A DNA stretch of 6,409 nt from Pseudomonadota bacterium (GTDB lineage: Bacteria > Pseudomonadota > Gammaproteobacteria > Steroidobacterales > Woeseiaceae): positions 1 through 6,409 of the forward strand of contig JADFGH010000136.1 of assembly GCA_022567775.1 (NCBI GenBank). The letters run 5' to 3'. A program made the position numbers and the translations under genes. The notes beneath the pieces were generated by a model. That model had not been told where the DNA came from. It saw only the letters and a program-made list of their open reading frames with translations, and searched no databases. Of the stretch, positions 5,796 to 6,409 are shown in pieces. Numbering within the stretch: position 1 is the first letter of the stretch; every line of letters starts with the position of its first letter.

Positions 5796-6333
5796 GACGG
5801 ATCTTCGGGTAGCGCTTCACCGCCAGATCGAACGCCGATGGCCGCTCCGCGGCGGCGCCCGCCGGGGCATCCTTGCGTTTATAGGAAATAAATTCACGGC
5901 TGCCCGGCTTCCCTGTCTCTCCTTTTCCTCCGAGGCTAGCAATATAGGCGGCGATGGCGTGTATTTGTTTCCCCTCATCGCCTCCGAGGATGTCATCCGG
6001 CCCGGATTCGTTATCCTCGAAGAAGGTCGGCATCTTCGTTCCCTTCATTATTTTTTGCGGGTCTCGCATCCACCGGACTATCAAATCGGATTGGAGCCGC
6101 CGGGCCGATTCCATGAGGTCGGGCGCCCATGTCTCAGGGGGACCCGCGGGTTTTTTCCCACTCTGCATATGGCAACTCCAGCAGTCAAAATATTCCTTGG
6201 ACATCAGTTTTTTTCCCGCCGCAATGTAGACCGTTCGCTCATTGAGGGGGATGGGCCCAATATGAATGGGGGGAAGCGAGGGATCGCGCATTCCTCCGCA
6301 TTTCGGAGGCCTGCATGTTTTGATTGTGAACAA
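5785..6333 (-). CDS. Cytochrome c domain protein, probably 5'-truncated
   Basis: 182 residues from a TTG at 6333. The heme c motif CWSCH is at 51-55, preceded by AAGKKLMSKEYFDCWSCH-type helix residues, and a likely distal Met ligand is M101 in KGTKMPTFF. The later helix EGKQIHAIAAYIASLGG (120-136) completes a class I cytochrome fold; a Lys/Arg/Ala-rich tail follows to residue 182. There is no signal peptide, yet heme attachment needs export. The start has no Shine-Dalgarno; an ATG at 6291 has GGAGG only one base away. The frame is open upstream only to a TAA near 6391. The linker before the domain (PPIHIGPIPLNERT) resembles inter-domain linkers in larger multi-domain cytochromes c, so this may be the C-terminal remnant of one. 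The stop overlaps the TPR frame by 11 bases. The region 6334-6409 shows nothing I can name. Confidence 0.68.
   Translation of the reverse strand: MFTIKTCRPPKCGGMRDPSLPPIHIGPIPLNERTVYIAAGKKLMSKEYFDCWSCHMQSGKKPAGPPETWAPDLMESARRLQSDLIVRWMRDPQKIMKGTKMPTFFEDNESGPDDILGGDEGKQIHAIAAYIASLGGKGETGKPGSREFISYKRKDAPAGAAAERPSAFDLAVKRYPKIRLAR
6288..6314. repeat. Inverted repeat near the 5' end of the cytochrome fragment
   Basis: CCTCCG (6293-6298) and CGGAGG (6304-6309) form a perfect six-pair stem with a five-base loop. The outer GCA (6288-6290) and TGC (6312-6314) add three pairs beyond a 2x2 internal loop. No good U-tract follows on either strand, so it is not a convincing terminator. It sits over the suspect start of the cytochrome frame and could be a remnant of non-coding DNA or a rearrangement site. 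Confidence 0.4.
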
Positions 6334-6409
6334 CGGTAGGGGAAATAAGCGGTTGCGTTCACCGAGCCAGCCGCGGACTGTGGTGACGACTTAGGAGAAA
6401 GAGGCCGAT

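Noticed and set aside
5274..5891. Long plus-strand frames opposite the TPR gene and the cytochrome fragment (also 5701-6339)
   Set aside because: Arg/Pro-rich shadow composition without motifs; the minus-strand frames carry TPR signatures and a heme c motif.
6144..6160. CCCGCGGG palindrome followed by six T, resembling a plus-strand terminator
   Set aside because: The palindrome has no loop, lies inside the minus-strand cytochrome coding sequence, and no plus-strand gene ends there.

Overview
The window looks like chromosomal DNA of a proteobacterium with moderately high GC, most likely an uncultured, possibly marine, gammaproteobacterium. This placement rests on gene types (cytochrome c', c-type cytochrome lipoprotein, NhaC-type antiporter, AlaX) and general sequence style. 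No rRNA or other phylogenetic marker is present, so it is tentative.

Layout. (1) 1-832, minus strand: a cytochrome c' gene whose 3' end overlaps the start of a diheme-type cytochrome c gene, which runs off the left edge. (2) 987-1439, plus strand: a monoheme cytochrome c lipoprotein, divergent from the cytochrome c' gene across a 154-base intergenic region. (3) 1440-1573: a non-coding spacer with an inverted repeat resembling a degenerate REP/RAYT-associated element. (4) 1574-2986, plus: an NhaC-family Na+/H+ antiporter. (5) 2983-3852, minus: a DapF-family epimerase, convergent with the antiporter and overlapping it by four bases through the stop codons. (6) 3944-4645, plus: AlaX, a free-standing alanyl-tRNA editing protein, divergent from dapF and ended by a strong symmetric terminator. 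(7) 4695-5795, minus: the C-terminal part of a TPR protein that seems to have lost its N-terminal half. (8) 5785-6333, minus: a cytochrome c domain with no convincing start, probably also 5'-truncated.

How the genes fit together. The left third is a periplasmic/outer-membrane c-type cytochrome cluster, probably for electron transfer or for handling small gaseous ligands such as NO. The middle holds unrelated single-gene units (ion transport, cell wall/lysine synthesis, translation quality control). The right end looks like a rearranged region: a 5'-less cytochrome fragment abuts a 5'-less TPR gene and neither has a good start. I saw no CRISPR array, tRNA, rRNA, phage gene or intact insertion sequence. 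The points most worth a second look are the altered conserved motifs in DapF, the lack of the usual axial Met in the partial diheme cytochrome, the truncations at the right end, and the REP-like spacer.
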